In this document: one piece after another, positions 1 to 8,300 of the stretch
Numbering within the stretch: position 1 is the first letter of the stretch
Layout: the number at the start of each line of letters is the position of its first letter
Source of the DNA: a virus
IMG/VR virus record: IMGVR_UViG_3300032323_002558
Location: 1 to 33,409 of that record
DNA: 33,409 nt
Direction: 5' to 3' (one strand)
The notes under the pieces: model-generated
Database searches by the model: none
The model's input: only the letters and a program-made list of their open reading frames with translations
What the model was told of the DNA's origin: nothing
Translations under genes and position numbers: made by a program

Positions 1-643
1 GATAAAAGTTTCCTGGATCCCAAATTTGTTCCATCACAACTGGTTTTTTCAGGATATCCTTGTACTCTTGTGCATTGGTTAAGGGTGTTGCTTTCACACG
101 CCACAGGTGCGGCAACCAAGTTTGGCTAAATCCTTCACTGGCAAAACTTGCATCCTGTATCACATAGTATTTGGGCAAAGGCAATGGTATGGTACTGTTT
201 AGTGGATTGTAGTCTTTGAGGTTGGGTACTTCCAGCACATCGCCAGTCATGAGTTTTCTGCCAAACGTGTCAATCATGCGATTGTAGTGAAACGTGATAA
301 ACAGGGTATCATTGTTCAAGAACAAACCAAACTGGCTAAGGTCAAAGTCAATGTCCTGTGAATTGTACACACCACGCATGACATATATGTCCTGGTCATA
401 TACTCGATCACGGTTTTCCAACAGCAACAGATCTTGAATGTTTAAGGGACTTAGTTCATCATACACAGGTTGAGTAGCGTCAGCATTGCCAGAGAATTCC
501 GAATCTTCGCCCCCAGTTTCTGGTCCCATGAATTTGTGCACATAGATGTCCACACCGCCAACAGTGTACATTTCGGCAATGGTGCGATCCAAAAATTGGT
601 AATCGCGGGTTCGATTGGGGCGGTATAGGCTAAGTCTTGGCAT
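1..643 (-). CDS. gp14: Neck protein gp14-like (3' end cut by window edge)
   Basis: This would be the neck protein that, with gp13, closes the filled head and joins it to the tail. The N-terminus reads MPRLSLYRPNRTRDYQFLDR, followed by a GGVDIYVHKFMGPE segment. Further on are LENRDR, an FDLSQFGLFLNNDT stretch, a GRKLMTGDVLEVP loop and a WLPHLWRVKATPL segment. This succession resembles, from memory, gp14 of T4-like cyanophages and more weakly T4 gp14. About 214 codons are visible, against roughly 256 residues in T4, so only the C-terminus is missing. It lies on the strand opposite gp13, unlike in T4. A CATAAATA late element ends eight bases before the ATG and no Shine-Dalgarno is visible, so the leader should be only a few bases. 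The family assignment is by remembered motif similarity. Confidence 0.7.
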   Translation of the reverse strand, partial: MPRLSLYRPNRTRDYQFLDRTIAEMYTVGGVDIYVHKFMGPETGGEDSEFSGNADATQPVYDELSPLNIQDLLLLENRDRVYDQDIYVMRGVYNSQDIDFDLSQFGLFLNNDTLFITFHYNRMIDTFGRKLMTGDVLEVPNLKDYNPLNSTIPLPLPKYYVIQDASFASEGFSQTWLPHLWRVKATPLTNAQEYKDILKKPVVMEQIWDPGNFY

Positions 644-651
644 GGTAGTAC

Positions 652-659
652 TATTTATG
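652..659 (-). promoter_or_regulatory. T4-type late promoter element for gp14
   Basis: The minus strand reads CATAAATA, matching the T4 late consensus TATAAATA in all but the first base. It ends eight bases before the gp14 ATG. It sits back to back with the sigma70-type promoter serving the plus-strand gene that starts at 720. Confidence 0.65.
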
Positions 660-665
660 TACAGG

Positions 666-694
666 TTGACCATAAAATGGGCAAGTGCTATAAT
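666..694 (+). promoter_or_regulatory. Sigma70-type promoter with extended -10
   Basis: A TTGACC -35 box at 666-671 is followed by a 17-base spacer and a perfect TATAAT at 689-694 preceded by TGC. That is 11 of 12 consensus positions plus the extended -10. The predicted start is near 701. This is a host-polymerase (early type) promoter, unlike the TAAATA elements before the structural genes. Confidence 0.75.
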
Positions 695-719
695 TACAAC
701 AATGCAACAAGGAGCCGCT

Positions 720-1853
720 GTGAAAGTAACTGCTAAACCCGTAAAACTGTTGAATCCACGCAGTGGTGACACTCAAGTCATGGGCACAGAACCCACTTGG
801 GAAGTGCAACCCACTGACAATCGCACCAGTAGAATGAGCAAAGCGTTTGGCTGGTACAATTACTTTTATGGCAAAAAAGATGCCCGAGACATGATTGTGG
901 CCTACTTGGAAACACATGGCCGCAAAAATGATGTCAGGCTATTGCGTGGTGTGTCAGACAGTTCTATTCGACTCACCACTGGCTGGCTGTGCCGCATGAG
1001 CATGGTGGGACTGGAACTCACTGTACAGGAACATTCAAAACTGGAAACTTTGCTGAAAGAAATTCTTGCGTCAAAGCAAGAAGCCCAGGAAGAAACTGCT
1101 GAACCCGAAGTTCCACGTGTGACAATCCAGGACCGCCTGCGTGAAAAAGTCAGCGAATGTGCTGGTGAACTTGACGGACTATTTGATGAGTTTGTGGCCT
1201 CTGGTGCCAAGATGTCAGCTGACTACAAACCAATCATGACCATTCGTGGCATGAATGTGGCTCCTCAAATGGTGAGTGTGCTCAGTGGTATCTGGCAAAA
1301 AAAGCAAGCAGAATTTGAAGCTGTGGTTGCTGGCAAAGATCCGCAACTGGTAGAAGCATATGGCTTTTTGACCAAGGTGCAACTTCGCAACTGTATCAAG
1401 TTCTGTGAGCTAGTGATCACTGACTGTGGCAGCTATGTGCAGATCAAGAAAGTTGAACGCAAACCACGCAAGGCCAAAGTAGTGCCGCCAGAAAAAAAAG
1501 CAGCCAAGTTCAAACACATCGTAGAATTTGCTGAACTCAAACTCAAAGGCCTGCCGGCTGCAAGCCTGGTGGACAAGAGTGAAGCTTGGTTGTATGACAC
1601 CAAAAAACGCAAACTGATTCACGTGGTAGCTGATGAGTATGCCAAGGTGTTCACCGTCAAAAACAACAGTGTGATTGGATTCAGCACAGTGGAAACACAG
1701 CAAAAGACTGTGCGTAAACCAGCTGAAGTGTTGAAAGCATTGGGAGCCGCAGGCAAGCCAGCCGCAAGAAAGATCTACAAAGATCTAACCACCACAGAAA
1801 CACCGTTCAACGGGCGTGGTACAGAGAACTTGATTGTGCTCAAGAGCTGGTAA
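720..1853 (+). CDS. Conserved T4-like phage protein of unknown function
   Basis: I do not recognise a function. The product is about 377 residues, Lys/Ala-rich and without a signal peptide or membrane segment. It has a charged Glu/Ala stretch (EAQEETAEPEVP) that looks like a linker between an N-terminal helical part and a middle helical part, and a basic patch (KKVERKPRKAKVVPPEKKAA) before a C-terminal domain. I chose GTG at 720 because AAGGAG (709-714) lies five bases upstream and downstream of the predicted transcription start near 701. An in-frame ATG at 702, one base past that start, is the alternative (383 residues). ATGs further upstream would fall within or before the promoter. The early-type promoter suggests expression before the virion genes. 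The basic patch could contact nucleic acid, but that is inference. Confidence 0.75.
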   Translation: MKVTAKPVKLLNPRSGDTQVMGTEPTWEVQPTDNRTSRMSKAFGWYNYFYGKKDARDMIVAYLETHGRKNDVRLLRGVSDSSIRLTTGWLCRMSMVGLELTVQEHSKLETLLKEILASKQEAQEETAEPEVPRVTIQDRLREKVSECAGELDGLFDEFVASGAKMSADYKPIMTIRGMNVAPQMVSVLSGIWQKKQAEFEAVVAGKDPQLVEAYGFLTKVQLRNCIKFCELVITDCGSYVQIKKVERKPRKAKVVPPEKKAAKFKHIVEFAELKLKGLPAASLVDKSEAWLYDTKKRKLIHVVADEYAKVFTVKNNSVIGFSTVETQQKTVRKPAEVLKALGAAGKPAARKIYKDLTTTETPFNGRGTENLIVLKSW

Positions 1854-1856
1854 ATA
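1850..1856 (+). promoter_or_regulatory. Late promoter element for gp13
   Basis: GTAAATA is formed from the last base of the final codon, the TAA stop of the preceding gene and the next three bases. It lies 19 bases before the gp13 ATG and fits the TAAATA pattern seen before other late genes here. Confidence 0.5.
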
Positions 1857-1858
1857 AT

Positions 1859-1873
1859 GGGGACGGAGTCCCC
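1859..1873 (+). promoter_or_regulatory. Hairpin enclosing the gp13 ribosome binding site
   Basis: GGGGAC (1859-1864) pairs perfectly with GTCCCC (1868-1873) around the loop GGA. The only Shine-Dalgarno candidate, GGAG at 1865-1868, is therefore the loop plus the first stem base. It lies two bases before the gp13 ATG. Such a stem could tune initiation of gp13; a weak attenuator is also possible, although no T-run follows. Confidence 0.45.
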
Positions 1874-1875
1874 CA

Positions 1876-2646
1876 ATGGCAGAACAGCAACAATCCTCGC
1901 TTGATACACTCAAGCAAAACTTGATAGAGTACGTAAAACTCCAGCTTGGTGATCAGATCATTGACATCGAGCTGGATCCTTCTCACTATGAAGCGGCCTA
2001 TCAAAAGACCATAGGCACCTATAGACAACGTGCCAGCAATGCCTATGAAGAAAGTTACAGCTTCATGGAATTGGTCAAAGACGTCAACATCTACACTCTG
2101 CCCCAGGAAATTGTGAGTGTACGTCAGATTTTCCGTCGTACATTTGGTGACTCAACCGGACCGTTTGCATCAAACTTTGATCCGTTTGCTCAGGCTTCAC
2201 TGAACGTGTATCTCATGAACTTCAACGTAGCAGGCGGCCTGGCTACATATGACTACTACAGTCAGTATGTGGAACTGGCGGGCCGAATGTTTGGTGCCTA
2301 CATGAACTACACATTCAACCCTGTGACCAAAAAACTGCAACTGATCCGAGATCCAAAAGGCACTGGTGAAAATGTGTTGTTGTGGAGCTACAATCTCAAA
2401 CCTGAATTCAACTTGTTGAGTGACTTCCAAATCTCGCAGTGGATCCGGGACTACATGGTGGCCAACTGTAAAATGATCATTGGCGAAGCACGTGAAAAGT
2501 TTGCCACAATTGCCGGACCACAGGGCGGCGGCAGTTTGAATGGTGCAGCCATGAAATCAGAAGCACAGACTCAAATGGATGCACTGTTGTTGCAATTGGT
2601 AAACTATGTTGACGGCTCACAGCCAATTACCTGGGTTATCGGATAA
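1876..2646 (+). CDS. gp13: Neck protein gp13
   Basis: gp13 joins the head at the portal vertex after packaging and, with gp14, forms the neck that receives the tail. The N-terminal part has the features I associate with T4-like gp13: a helical start (LKQNLIEYVKLQLGDQ), the DIELDPSHYEAAY segment, the helix YRQRASNAYEESY and the strand EIVSVRQIFRR. The product is 256 residues, shorter than T4 gp13 (about 309) but in the range of aquatic T4-like phages. The ATG is preceded by a hairpin holding GGAG. It follows the unknown gene at 720 on the same strand and is followed closely by an AT-rich SGNH gene, a break from the T4 order 13-14-15. Confidence 0.8.
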   Translation: MAEQQQSSLDTLKQNLIEYVKLQLGDQIIDIELDPSHYEAAYQKTIGTYRQRASNAYEESYSFMELVKDVNIYTLPQEIVSVRQIFRRTFGDSTGPFASNFDPFAQASLNVYLMNFNVAGGLATYDYYSQYVELAGRMFGAYMNYTFNPVTKKLQLIRDPKGTGENVLLWSYNLKPEFNLLSDFQISQWIRDYMVANCKMIIGEAREKFATIAGPQGGGSLNGAAMKSEAQTQMDALLLQLVNYVDGSQPITWVIG

Positions 2647-2651
2647 TATCA

Positions 2652-3341
2652 ATGATAAAAGATGTATTGATTGTAGGATGTAGTTTTGTTGAGTCTATAA
2701 CAAATATAAATCATCAACGGGTTGATCGATGTGGCTCAGCTGCTTCATCAAATACCAGTATTGCCAGTCGTGTAATGTATCAATTGAGTCGTCAAGAATA
2801 CAAAAAAGTAATTATACTCTGGTCCGGCATTAACAGAATCAGTATTCCTATAGACATTGAATTGCACAAATTATATAAACTTCATGATAATCCGTATGGC
2901 TTTTTTGATAATCAAGATCCAATAGTATGGTATCATAGCGGACCGCTTCAGGATTGGGGCTCTAACATTCCAAAGTTCATTCACAATTATTTTAAAACAC
3001 AATATAAAACAATTTCTCCAAGATACCTAACTGATCAAACTTTGTTGAATATAATTGGGATACAGTCATACTTAGAAAATAAAAAAATTGATTATGAGAT
3101 GAACTTTATATATGATATACACAAAGATTATACCAATACTAAATTTGGATATGGGTTAGGTAGTATCGACACTAGTGCACCTCTTTATAATGTAGTAAAT
3201 TGGAACAAAATCAATCAACACATTAGTCCTTACGAATGGGGAAATCAACACGGATATTTAGATAAAGATGACTGGCATGTCACGTCAGACGGAATGATCA
3301 AATGGTTTGACTCTAATTTGGGTATAGACTTACTCTCTTAA
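2652..3341 (+). CDS. SGNH/GDSL-type hydrolase-like protein (AT-rich insert)
   Basis: The N-terminus MIKDVLIVGCSFVES matches SGNH block I with Ser11 as the likely nucleophile. CGSAASSN (27-34) fits the second block and ILWSGINR (55-62) the third. DDWHVTSDG near residues 206-214 supplies the C-terminal Asp/His pair. SGNH enzymes are esterases, lipases or carbohydrate deacetylases; the substrate here is unknown. No signal peptide is seen, so it would act in the cytoplasm or after lysis. The gene is clearly richer in A+T than gp13 and gp18, with many ATA and AAT codons, which suggests separate acquisition. It starts five bases after the gp13 stop without a convincing Shine-Dalgarno. A related but distinct SGNH protein lies at 20234-20971. 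Confidence 0.65.
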   Translation: MIKDVLIVGCSFVESITNINHQRVDRCGSAASSNTSIASRVMYQLSRQEYKKVIILWSGINRISIPIDIELHKLYKLHDNPYGFFDNQDPIVWYHSGPLQDWGSNIPKFIHNYFKTQYKTISPRYLTDQTLLNIIGIQSYLENKKIDYEMNFIYDIHKDYTNTKFGYGLGSIDTSAPLYNVVNWNKINQHISPYEWGNQHGYLDKDDWHVTSDGMIKWFDSNLGIDLLS

Positions 3342-3342
3342 C

Positions 3343-3371
3343 TAGACATCTATATGTTGTCCTGCTATAAT
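3343..3371 (+). promoter_or_regulatory. Sigma70-type promoter with extended -10
   Basis: TAGACA (3343-3348) is followed by 17 bases and TATAAT (3366-3371), with TGC directly before it, giving TGCTATAAT as at 686-694. The predicted start is 3378, the A of the ATG of the next gene. It would drive the exonuclease, nucleotidase and dNMP kinase genes as an early operon. Confidence 0.75.
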
Positions 3372-3377
3372 GTTAGC

Positions 3378-3899
3378 ATGGACTTAATGATCGATCTTGA
3401 AGGGCTAGCAACTGGTCCTGACACCTGTATCCTAACCATTGCGGCTCAAAGCTTTGATCCGTTTGGACAAGGCCATTCAGGTCGATCTTACTATGCAAGA
3501 GTAACACTAGAAAGTCAAGAAGACCGTGCTATTGATCAAGGCACAATTGAGTGGTGGGCTACTCAACCTGCTGTGATTCGTGACGAAGCTTTTGCTGAAG
3601 AAGACCGAATCCCACTGGATCAAGCACTAGACGAGTTGGGTAAGCTAATTTGGCACTCCAACAGAATATGGGCACAAGGCCCCACATACGACATGAACAT
3701 TCTGGAGCACGCCTACAAGAGCTATCACAAACCCTTGCCTTGGAAATACTACATGGTACGAGACAGCCGCACAGTGTTCTCACTGTGGCCTGATCAACCA
3801 ATCCCGCCTACTAGCCATCATGCCCTCGAAGACTGCCGCAGACAAATTGGCATGTTGCAACGTACCCTGCAACACCTAAACGTAAAGACACTGAAATGA
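3378..3899 (+). CDS. dexA: DexA-like DEDDh 3'-5' exonuclease
   Basis: This is an RNase H-fold exonuclease of the DEDDh type, close in layout to T4 exonuclease A (DexA) and the Rv2179c-like exoribonucleases. The active-site residues visible are Asp6 and Glu8 in MIDLEG, Asp105 in TYDMNIL, and His147/148 with Asp152 in SHHALEDCRRQ. A TIEWW motif (56-60) matches TIEWW of DexA. The product is 173 residues, shorter than T4 DexA (about 227). I start at ATG 3378 because it aligns with the DexA N-terminus and coincides with the predicted transcription start, implying a leaderless message. ATG 3354 lies upstream of the -10 box and ATG 3387 is an alternative. It overlaps the next gene by four bases (ATGA). 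It could recycle host DNA or trim RNA. Confidence 0.75.
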   Translation: MDLMIDLEGLATGPDTCILTIAAQSFDPFGQGHSGRSYYARVTLESQEDRAIDQGTIEWWATQPAVIRDEAFAEEDRIPLDQALDELGKLIWHSNRIWAQGPTYDMNILEHAYKSYHKPLPWKYYMVRDSRTVFSLWPDQPIPPTSHHALEDCRRQIGMLQRTLQHLNVKTLK

Positions 3900-4384
3900 A
3901 CATTTATCTAGACATGGATGATGTAGTAGCAGACTGGATGAAGACTGCTAGAGAAATGGTAAAGCGTAACTGGAATTATGGAGAATCTATTCCAGATGCT
4001 GACTGGAAAAAACTACAGGCAAAACAACATTTTTACAGAAACCTTCCCAAAAAAGAAGGTGCTGATGAACTGGTACAGTACTGCCGAGATCTAGTGTCAA
4101 CAGGTTGTGCAGAGCGTGTGACGTTCCTGACAGCACTACCGCATGACTATACAATGCCCTATGCTGCCAGCGACAAAGTGTGGTGGGCACACGAACGTTA
4201 TCCTGATATCCCGGTATTCTTTGGACCATTTAGTTACGACAAATGGCGTCACTGCAAGCCGGGCGATATCCTGATCGATGACAGAACCAGCAACTGCACC
4301 GAGTGGATCGAAGCTGGTGGTCATGCACACATTTATCGAGATTGGCCCACTTGCAGGGCTTGGCTTCAGGAGTTAACACAATGA
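3896..4384 (+). CDS. 5'(3')-deoxyribonucleotidase (HAD family)
   Basis: The enzyme would remove phosphate from deoxynucleoside monophosphates and so adjust nucleotide pools during phage DNA synthesis. It begins MNIYLDMDDVVADW, HAD motif I with the nucleophile Asp6 and acid/base Asp8. FLTALP (77-82) carries motif II Thr79, and DILIDDRTSNCTEW (124-137) holds the motif IV acidic pair Asp128/129, with WIEAGG following as in NT5C-type nucleotidases. At 162 residues it has the usual length for phage and bacterial members. It sits between an exonuclease and a dNMP kinase with four-base overlaps on both sides, a coherent nucleotide salvage unit. No export signal is visible. Confidence 0.8.
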   Translation: MNIYLDMDDVVADWMKTAREMVKRNWNYGESIPDADWKKLQAKQHFYRNLPKKEGADELVQYCRDLVSTGCAERVTFLTALPHDYTMPYAASDKVWWAHERYPDIPVFFGPFSYDKWRHCKPGDILIDDRTSNCTEWIEAGGHAHIYRDWPTCRAWLQELTQ

Positions 4385-4953
4385 AACATCTTCCCAAACT
4401 GCTTATTATAGGACACGGTCGTCACGGCAAAGACACTGTATGTGACATTTTACGTGAGGAATTCGAGTACTCGTTTGACTCAAGTTCTAGTTTTTGTGCC
4501 AAAAAGTTCATCTACGACGAACTCAAACACAAGTACGGATACACCAGTTACGAACAGTGTTATCTGGATCGGCACAACCATCGAGCAGAATGGTACGACA
4601 TGATTCATGAGTACTGTAAAGATGACTATGCTAGACTGGGACGAGAAATTTTTGCAGAAAACTCTGTGTACTGCGGTCTACGCAACAAAGCCGAGTTTCA
4701 TGCCATGAAAAATTCCCGAGTGTTTGACTACTGTATCTGGGTGGATCGCAGTGATCACCTGCCCCAAGAAGACAGCAGCAGCATGACCCTGGAACCCTGG
4801 ATGGCAGACTATGTGATTGACAACAATGGAACGCTGCCGGATTTGAAACGCAACACCATTGAACTGATCAGGCATCTGGTTGCAGATCACCGGGACGCCA
4901 TACAGAATCAGATTTCGATAAATCGACTTCGCAGTTACGGCACACTGTTTTGA
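4381..4953 (+). CDS. Deoxynucleoside monophosphate kinase-like P-loop kinase
   Basis: The N-terminus contains the P-loop IIGHGRHGKDT (9-19) with Lys17, as in phage dNMP kinases, which convert dNMPs to dNDPs for replication. The middle includes a DDYARLGREIF segment and CIWVDRSDH, the likely base/monophosphate-binding and lid-adjacent parts. ADYVIDNNG followed by a helix matches the C-terminus of this kinase group. The product is 190 residues. ATG 4381 overlaps the preceding stop (ATGA) and has AGGAG at 4369-4373. An upstream in-frame ATG at 4303 would lie deep inside the nucleotidase gene and is rejected. T4 gene 1 has the same role, but direct orthology is not claimed. The 3' end overlaps the opposing gene at 4868 by about 86 bases. 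Confidence 0.75.
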   Translation: MKHLPKLLIIGHGRHGKDTVCDILREEFEYSFDSSSSFCAKKFIYDELKHKYGYTSYEQCYLDRHNHRAEWYDMIHEYCKDDYARLGREIFAENSVYCGLRNKAEFHAMKNSRVFDYCIWVDRSDHLPQEDSSSMTLEPWMADYVIDNNGTLPDLKRNTIELIRHLVADHRDAIQNQISINRLRSYGTLF

Positions 4954-5242
4954 GATTTTTTGTGTCGCAGTTGGCAAGATTCCCGTCCACATGATACACC
5001 AAAGTTTGGGCTGAATATCGTGCTTTGAACCCGCAACGATCGCACTGCATTTTTTTCTTGTACCCAGCTGACTCCCAGCTGGGTTTTCTTGCTTTTATGC
5101 CACGGTTTTTGCGATTACAAGAATCACACCTGGCACGATAGTGTGGTACTCCGTCTCGGTGATAGTTTACCGCACACGGACGTTGATTACATGCAGGACA
5201 GATAGGTCTTTTCACAGTATATTTATAGCGGACCTTTGCCAA
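4868..5242 (-). CDS. Zinc-binding HNH-like protein
   Basis: A 124-residue basic protein with four CxxC pairs: CPAC (15-18), CDSC (39-42), CDRC (67-70) and CRNC (101-104). The last pair encloses a YHVDGN segment (83-88) and NLKTVC (96-101), the layout of an HNH nuclease core (His, Asn, then Cys ligands), although the second catalytic His is not obvious. Similar proteins occur in aquatic T4-like phages, where they are called HNH endonucleases or hypothetical. The first possible start is TTG at 5242, with GTG at 5215 as an alternative; there is no upstream ATG. It runs convergently into the dNMP kinase and divergently from gp18, as a homing-type or moron gene might. Nuclease activity is unproven. 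Confidence 0.6.
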   Translation of the reverse strand: MAKVRYKYTVKRPICPACNQRPCAVNYHRDGVPHYRARCDSCNRKNRGIKARKPSWESAGYKKKMQCDRCGFKARYSAQTLVYHVDGNLANCDTKNLKTVCRNCEVDLSKSDSVWRPGDLQPDA

Positions 5243-5266
5243 AGGGCACCGTAACAGCCCTTTTTT
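5241..5266 (+). terminator. Rho-independent terminator before gp18
   Basis: AAAGGGC (5241-5247) pairs with GCCCTTT (5257-5263) around a nine-base loop and runs into six Ts (5261-5266). It would end the exonuclease-nucleotidase-kinase transcript before the gp18 late promoter. It touches the TTG start of the opposing gene. Confidence 0.65.
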
Positions 5267-5276
5267 AGCGGCGATC

Positions 5277-5284
5277 CATAAATA
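5277..5284 (+). promoter_or_regulatory. Late promoter element for gp18
   Basis: CATAAATA is one base from the T4 late consensus TATAAATA. It is followed by a 24-base stretch carrying AAGGA (5297-5301) seven bases before the gp18 ATG, so this is a conventional leader with a ribosome binding site. Confidence 0.75.
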
Positions 5285-5308
5285 TTAGAACTTGAAAAGG
5301 AATCGACC

Positions 5309-8300
5309 ATGGCTTTAATTTCACCAGGCGTAGAAGTAACAGTAATTGACGAGAGTCAATATATCCCATCTGCGGTCAACACAGTACCGTACTTCTTGGT
5401 TGCTACTGCACAAAACAAAGTTAGTGCAAACGGAGCAACAGTGGCAGCAGGAACGCTTGCAGCCAACGCAAACAAAACTTATCTTATTACTAGTCAACGA
5501 GATTTGGCAGCTACCTTTGGTGTGCCATTCTTTTATCAGACTACTAATGGAACACCAATCAATGGATACGAACTCAACGAATATGGTTTGTTGGCAGCGT
5601 ATTCTACGTTGGGTGTAACCAATCGTGCATACATTCAACGTGTGGACATTGACCTTGCTGAGCTCACTGCCAGCTTGACTCGTCCCACTGGTAATCCTGC
5701 AGATGGTACATACTGGCTCAACACTGGTACTTCATTGTGGGGCATCCAAGAATGGAATCAAACCACTAATCAGTTCACAGTAAAAACTCCAATAGTAATC
5801 ACTGACACTGCTCAAGTAGTAGATGCTGAAAACAATCTTTTTGCTCCGTTGCAGACAGTTGGCAGCATTGGAGATTATGCTGTGGTTGCGGGCATGGCTT
5901 CAGTTGCAACATCATCAGAGCCTCCAAGTGTTAATAATTTTGGTTATTACAAAAACTCTGCAAACGAATGGGTGCTGATTGGCAGCGACGAATGGAAAAA
6001 TTCATGGCCCACAGTTGCAGGCACCGGTACTCCAACCAGCCTAACAGCAGGAGCTACATTTAGACTCAATGACAGTTTGATCACAGTGCCAGCTTCTCCC
6101 AACAACACAGTAGCAGGTCTAGCAGCAGCGATCAACACTGCTGCTATTACAGGTATTAGTGCAACATCAACTGGCATTGGTATCGCCCTGAAGTTGTCAA
6201 TTTTTGCAGACTCAACCGCTGCCAACGATGGTTCTACTGCTGACGGCGGAATTGTTACCATCGATCTTGGAACCGATCCTTCATCTAGTACAGCACTTTT
6301 GTTGGCTCTAGGAATCCCAACTGGTGAATTTTTTGCACCTAGTTATTTCCCAAGCTACAGTTATCAAGTGCCACGTTGGAGAACCACAGATACTAGTCCT
6401 CGTCCAACAGGTTCTGTCTGGAACAACGTCAGTCCTGCCAACAATGGTCTTGCATTGCGTCTCAGCAAGTACAACGCTGCACTAGACACTTTTGTATCGC
6501 AAGCTTGCCCTGCATACGCAAACGATCGTAATGCAATTTTTGCACTAGACCCCGTGGGCGGTGGCAAAAATATTCCGGTTGGAACCACATATGTAGAATG
6601 GAACTCAAGTGCCAATGGTTCTACCAATGAAACATTTTCTTTTGAAATCCTAGAAAGAGTTGCTATCGGTGCCACAGTTATCACTGCGTCTGCACCACCA
6701 CCTGCACCTTTTGTTACTGGTAATCAGTTCAGAATCAGCGGAACACTGCCAGGATCAAATGTACAACAACCAGCAGTGTTGGTAACTCTAGCAGGAACTA
6801 CCCCTGCAGATTTTGTGGCAGCAGTAAGTGGTGCCAACGTTCCATTTGTGAGTGCAAGCATTAACTCAGCAGGAGCTATTGTTTTTACTCACAGTGCAGG
6901 AGGAACTATTGTATTAGGTAACATTACTGGAACTCCATTGACCAATGCTGGATTTACTGTGTTCACCGATGGTGCTCGTCCAAACAACGTAACAGCAGGA
7001 TGGTTGGTTCTAAGCAATTGGAGAACTACTCCAGACTTTACATACACAGCCAGCACTACTGAACCAGATCAAGATCCTGCCAACGGTCGCCTGTGGTACT
7101 ACAGCACTGTGAGCGAAGCCGACATCATGATTCAAAACAACGGTGCTTGGGTAGGGTATCAAAACGTTACCAATGATGTTCGAGGATTCAACCTGCAAGA
7201 CACTAATGCAGCAGGTCCAATTGTGGCAGCAACAGCACCGACCACACAAACAGACGCTGCTGAAAGTCCTCTGGAATATGGTGACTTGTGGATCGATAGT
7301 AGCGATCTAGAAAACTATCCTGCACTGTATCGCTGGGAGCCAGTGAGCGGTGTAGACCAGTGGGTGCCAGTTGATACCACAGATCAAGTTACTGAAAATG
7401 GTATCTTGTTTGCAGATGCTCGCTGGGCACCTAACGGCACCACAGATCCTATTGCTGATCCTATTCCAACTATTACCAGTTTGTTGACCAGCAACTACTT
7501 GGATCTAGATGCTCCTAATCCTGATCTATATCCACAGGGCATGTTGTTGTTCAACACACGTCGTTCAGGATACAACGTCAAGAGTTTCCAGAACAACTAC
7601 TTCAATGCTACATCATTCCCTGATGATACATTGCCAGCTGAAACCAATACATGGCTCACTGCCAGCGGCAACAAAACCAATGGTGCTATGTGGTCAGGCC
7701 GTCAAGCACAGCGTCAAATGGTAGTGGAAGCTATGAAAGCGGGTCTAGATACTAGTGCATCGGCTCGTGAAGAACAGGCTCAATACAGTTTGATTGCTAC
7801 TCCTGCATATCCAGAGTTGATCCCCAACATGATTGCACTCAGCAATGAGCGTAACAACACCCTGTTTGTGATTGGTGACACCCCGATGCGACTGCCTGCA
7901 AACGGAACGGATCTCACTGCGTGGGCAACCAACAACGGTGGTCTGGGTCTAGATACACAGGACGGATTGGTTGCTGCTAGTCAGTACATGGGCACATTCT
8001 ATCCCAGCTGCCAGACCACAGATCTTGGCGGCCAGTTGGTAGTACAGCCACCAAGTCACATGATGATGCGTACTATTATTCGCAGCGACGAAGTCAGCTA
8101 TCCATGGTTGGCACCAGCTGGTACACGCCGCGGTGTTGTGGACAATGCCACAGCCATTGGTTACATTGATAGTGCCACAGGTGAATTCATACAGATCAAC
8201 GTGGGCCAAGGTATTCGTGATGTGTTGTATGATCTAGACATCAACCCAATTACCTTTATTCCAGGTGTGGGTATTACCAACTTTGGTAACAAGACCACAA

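Noticed and set aside
615-719. Upstream ATG starts for the 720 gene
   Set aside because: They precede or overlap the sigma70 promoter; AAGGAG points to GTG 720.
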